Source: Actinomycetota bacterium
Lineage (GTDB): Bacteria; Actinomycetota; Actinomycetes; UBA12327
Assembly: GCA_003529305.1 (NCBI GenBank)
Contig: DPWC01000210.1
Span: 1 to 5,804 of the forward strand
Direction: 5' to 3'
Length of the DNA: 5,804 nucleotides
Part shown: positions 5,018 to 5,804 of the stretch, one piece after another
How the letters are laid out: each line of letters begins with the position of its first letter
Position numbering within the stretch: the first letter of the stretch is position 1
The notes under the pieces: model-generated
Told to the model about the DNA's origin: nothing
The model's input: only the letters and a program-made list of their open reading frames with translations
Databases searched by the model: none
Program-made: the position numbers and the translations under genes

Positions 5018-5804
5018 TGCGCGCTCCACTGTCGTGGCTTCGCGAACTCGTTGACATCCCTGCTGACCAAGATGTTGATGAGGTCGCTGGGCGCCTCGTG
5101 CGGGCGGGTCTAGAGATCGAAGACATCGAGACCGTGGGGGAAGTCACTGGGCCGTTGGTCGTTGGGCAAGTGGTGGAATTCCACGACGAACCGCAAAGCA
5201 ATGGCAAGACCATTCGCTGGTGCCAGGTGAATGTGGGTGAAGAGCACGGGGGAGTGCGAGGGATCGTTTGCGGAGCATCGAATTTTGCGGTGAATGACTT
5301 CGTCGTGGCGGCGCTTCCCGGCACCATCTTGCCCGGTGGTTTTGAGATTGCGGCTCGTAAAACTTATGGCCATGTGTCAGACGGAATGCTGTGTTCCTCG
5401 CGCGAACTGGGATTAGGTGAGGAATCCGATGGGATCATCACTCTCGATGCCGCAGCGGAGATCGGTAGCGATGCGCTATCGGCCTTGGGCGGCGGTGAAA
5501 CAGTCTTTGATCTGGCCGTAACTCCCGACCGCGGCTACTGCTTCAGTCTGCGCGGCATTGCGCGTGAATTGGCCATCTCTTACGAAACGGCTTTGAAGGA
5601 TCCGGCGGCAAAGTCCCTGCCGGAGTCCCTTCAAGCGGACCGAGCGGTCATTGATGACACCACAGCGGCAGATCACCTGCTGGTGCTTGAGGTGGAGGGA
5701 CTCGACGCCTCGGCACCGTCACCGGAATGGATGCGTCAACGCCTCACGCATCTGGGGATGCGTCCGATCAGCTTGATTGTCGATATCACCAACTATGTGA
5801 TGCT
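5017..5804 (+). CDS. pheT: Phenylalanine--tRNA ligase beta subunit, N-terminal part (3' end outside window)
   Basis: PheT is the large non-catalytic subunit of phenylalanyl-tRNA synthetase. It binds tRNA and its B3/B4 domain edits misacylated Tyr-tRNA-Phe. The frame starts at ATG 5017 (MRAPLSWLRELVDIP), the normal N-terminus of the family, and stays open to the right edge. It gives 262 of roughly 800 expected residues. Residues about 40-150 are the EMAP-II-like OB-fold tRNA-binding domain, with GIVCGASNF at 82-90, ALPG at 99-102 and VSDGMLCSSRELGLG at 120-134. TPDRGYCFSLRGIARELA (169-186) matches the conserved TPxRxxxxS..G.ARE block that follows it. RPISLIVDITNYVM at 249-262 is the start of the well-conserved B3/B4 region. 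The ATG shares its first base with the last base of the pheS TAA, so translation is probably coupled, which suits equal subunit amounts. No clear separate ribosome binding site is seen. Confidence 0.98.
   Translation, partial: MRAPLSWLRELVDIPADQDVDEVAGRLVRAGLEIEDIETVGEVTGPLVVGQVVEFHDEPQSNGKTIRWCQVNVGEEHGGVRGIVCGASNFAVNDFVVAALPGTILPGGFEIAARKTYGHVSDGMLCSSRELGLGEESDGIITLDAAAEIGSDALSALGGGETVFDLAVTPDRGYCFSLRGIARELAISYETALKDPAAKSLPESLQADRAVIDDTTAADHLLVLEVEGLDASAPSPEWMRQRLTHLGMRPISLIVDITNYVM

Noticed and set aside
4520..5029. Minus-strand open frame opposite pheS.
   Set aside because: It is a shadow of the strongly conserved pheS frame.
1..5804. Search for tRNA genes, CRISPR repeats, IS ends, attachment sites or defence and toxin genes.
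   Set aside because: None seen. Almost the whole window is explained by eight conserved genes, and the only sizeable gap lacks tRNA-like folds or direct repeat arrays.

Overview
The window is a gene-dense stretch of GC-rich DNA (about 60% GC by eye) with every recognisable gene on the + strand. Protein-level resemblance points to an actinobacterium (Actinomycetota). The HisG, IF3, L35, L20, SpoU-type methyltransferase, PheS and PheT sequences all read like actinobacterial versions, and infC-rpmI-rplT-methyltransferase-pheS-pheT is the order I recall for mycobacteria and streptomycetes. I cannot place it to genus.

Layout: the 3' part of hisG (histidine biosynthesis, start outside the window) runs to 654. 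A 133-bp gap with small inverted repeats leads to an AqpZ-like water channel gene (788-1468). Next comes a 370-bp non-coding region (1469-1838). It holds three consecutive stem-loops behind the aquaporin gene, then an infC leader with an intrinsic-terminator-like hairpin and an overlapping alternative hairpin. From 1839 the translation block follows: infC (probable ATC start), rpmI (8-nt overlap with infC), rplT, a TrmH/SpoU-family RNA 2'-O-methyltransferase, pheS, and pheT (cut by the right edge; its ATG shares one base with the pheS stop).

How the genes work together: IF3, bL35 and bL20 serve translation initiation and 50S assembly. The methyltransferase probably modifies rRNA or tRNA. PheS and PheT form the alpha2beta2 phenylalanyl-tRNA synthetase. 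Six genes in one direction with short gaps or overlaps suggest one transcription unit, possibly with extra promoters. The leader hairpins and the non-ATG infC start are the likely control points. The aquaporin gene has its own ribosome binding site and strong stem-loops behind it, so it looks like a separate unit placed between hisG and the translation operon.

I see no mobile element, CRISPR array, tRNA or rRNA gene, and no gene set suggesting a new biological system. The points most worth a second look are the infC leader (candidate attenuator plus ATC start) and a cysteine in the aquaporin pore next to the first NPA motif.
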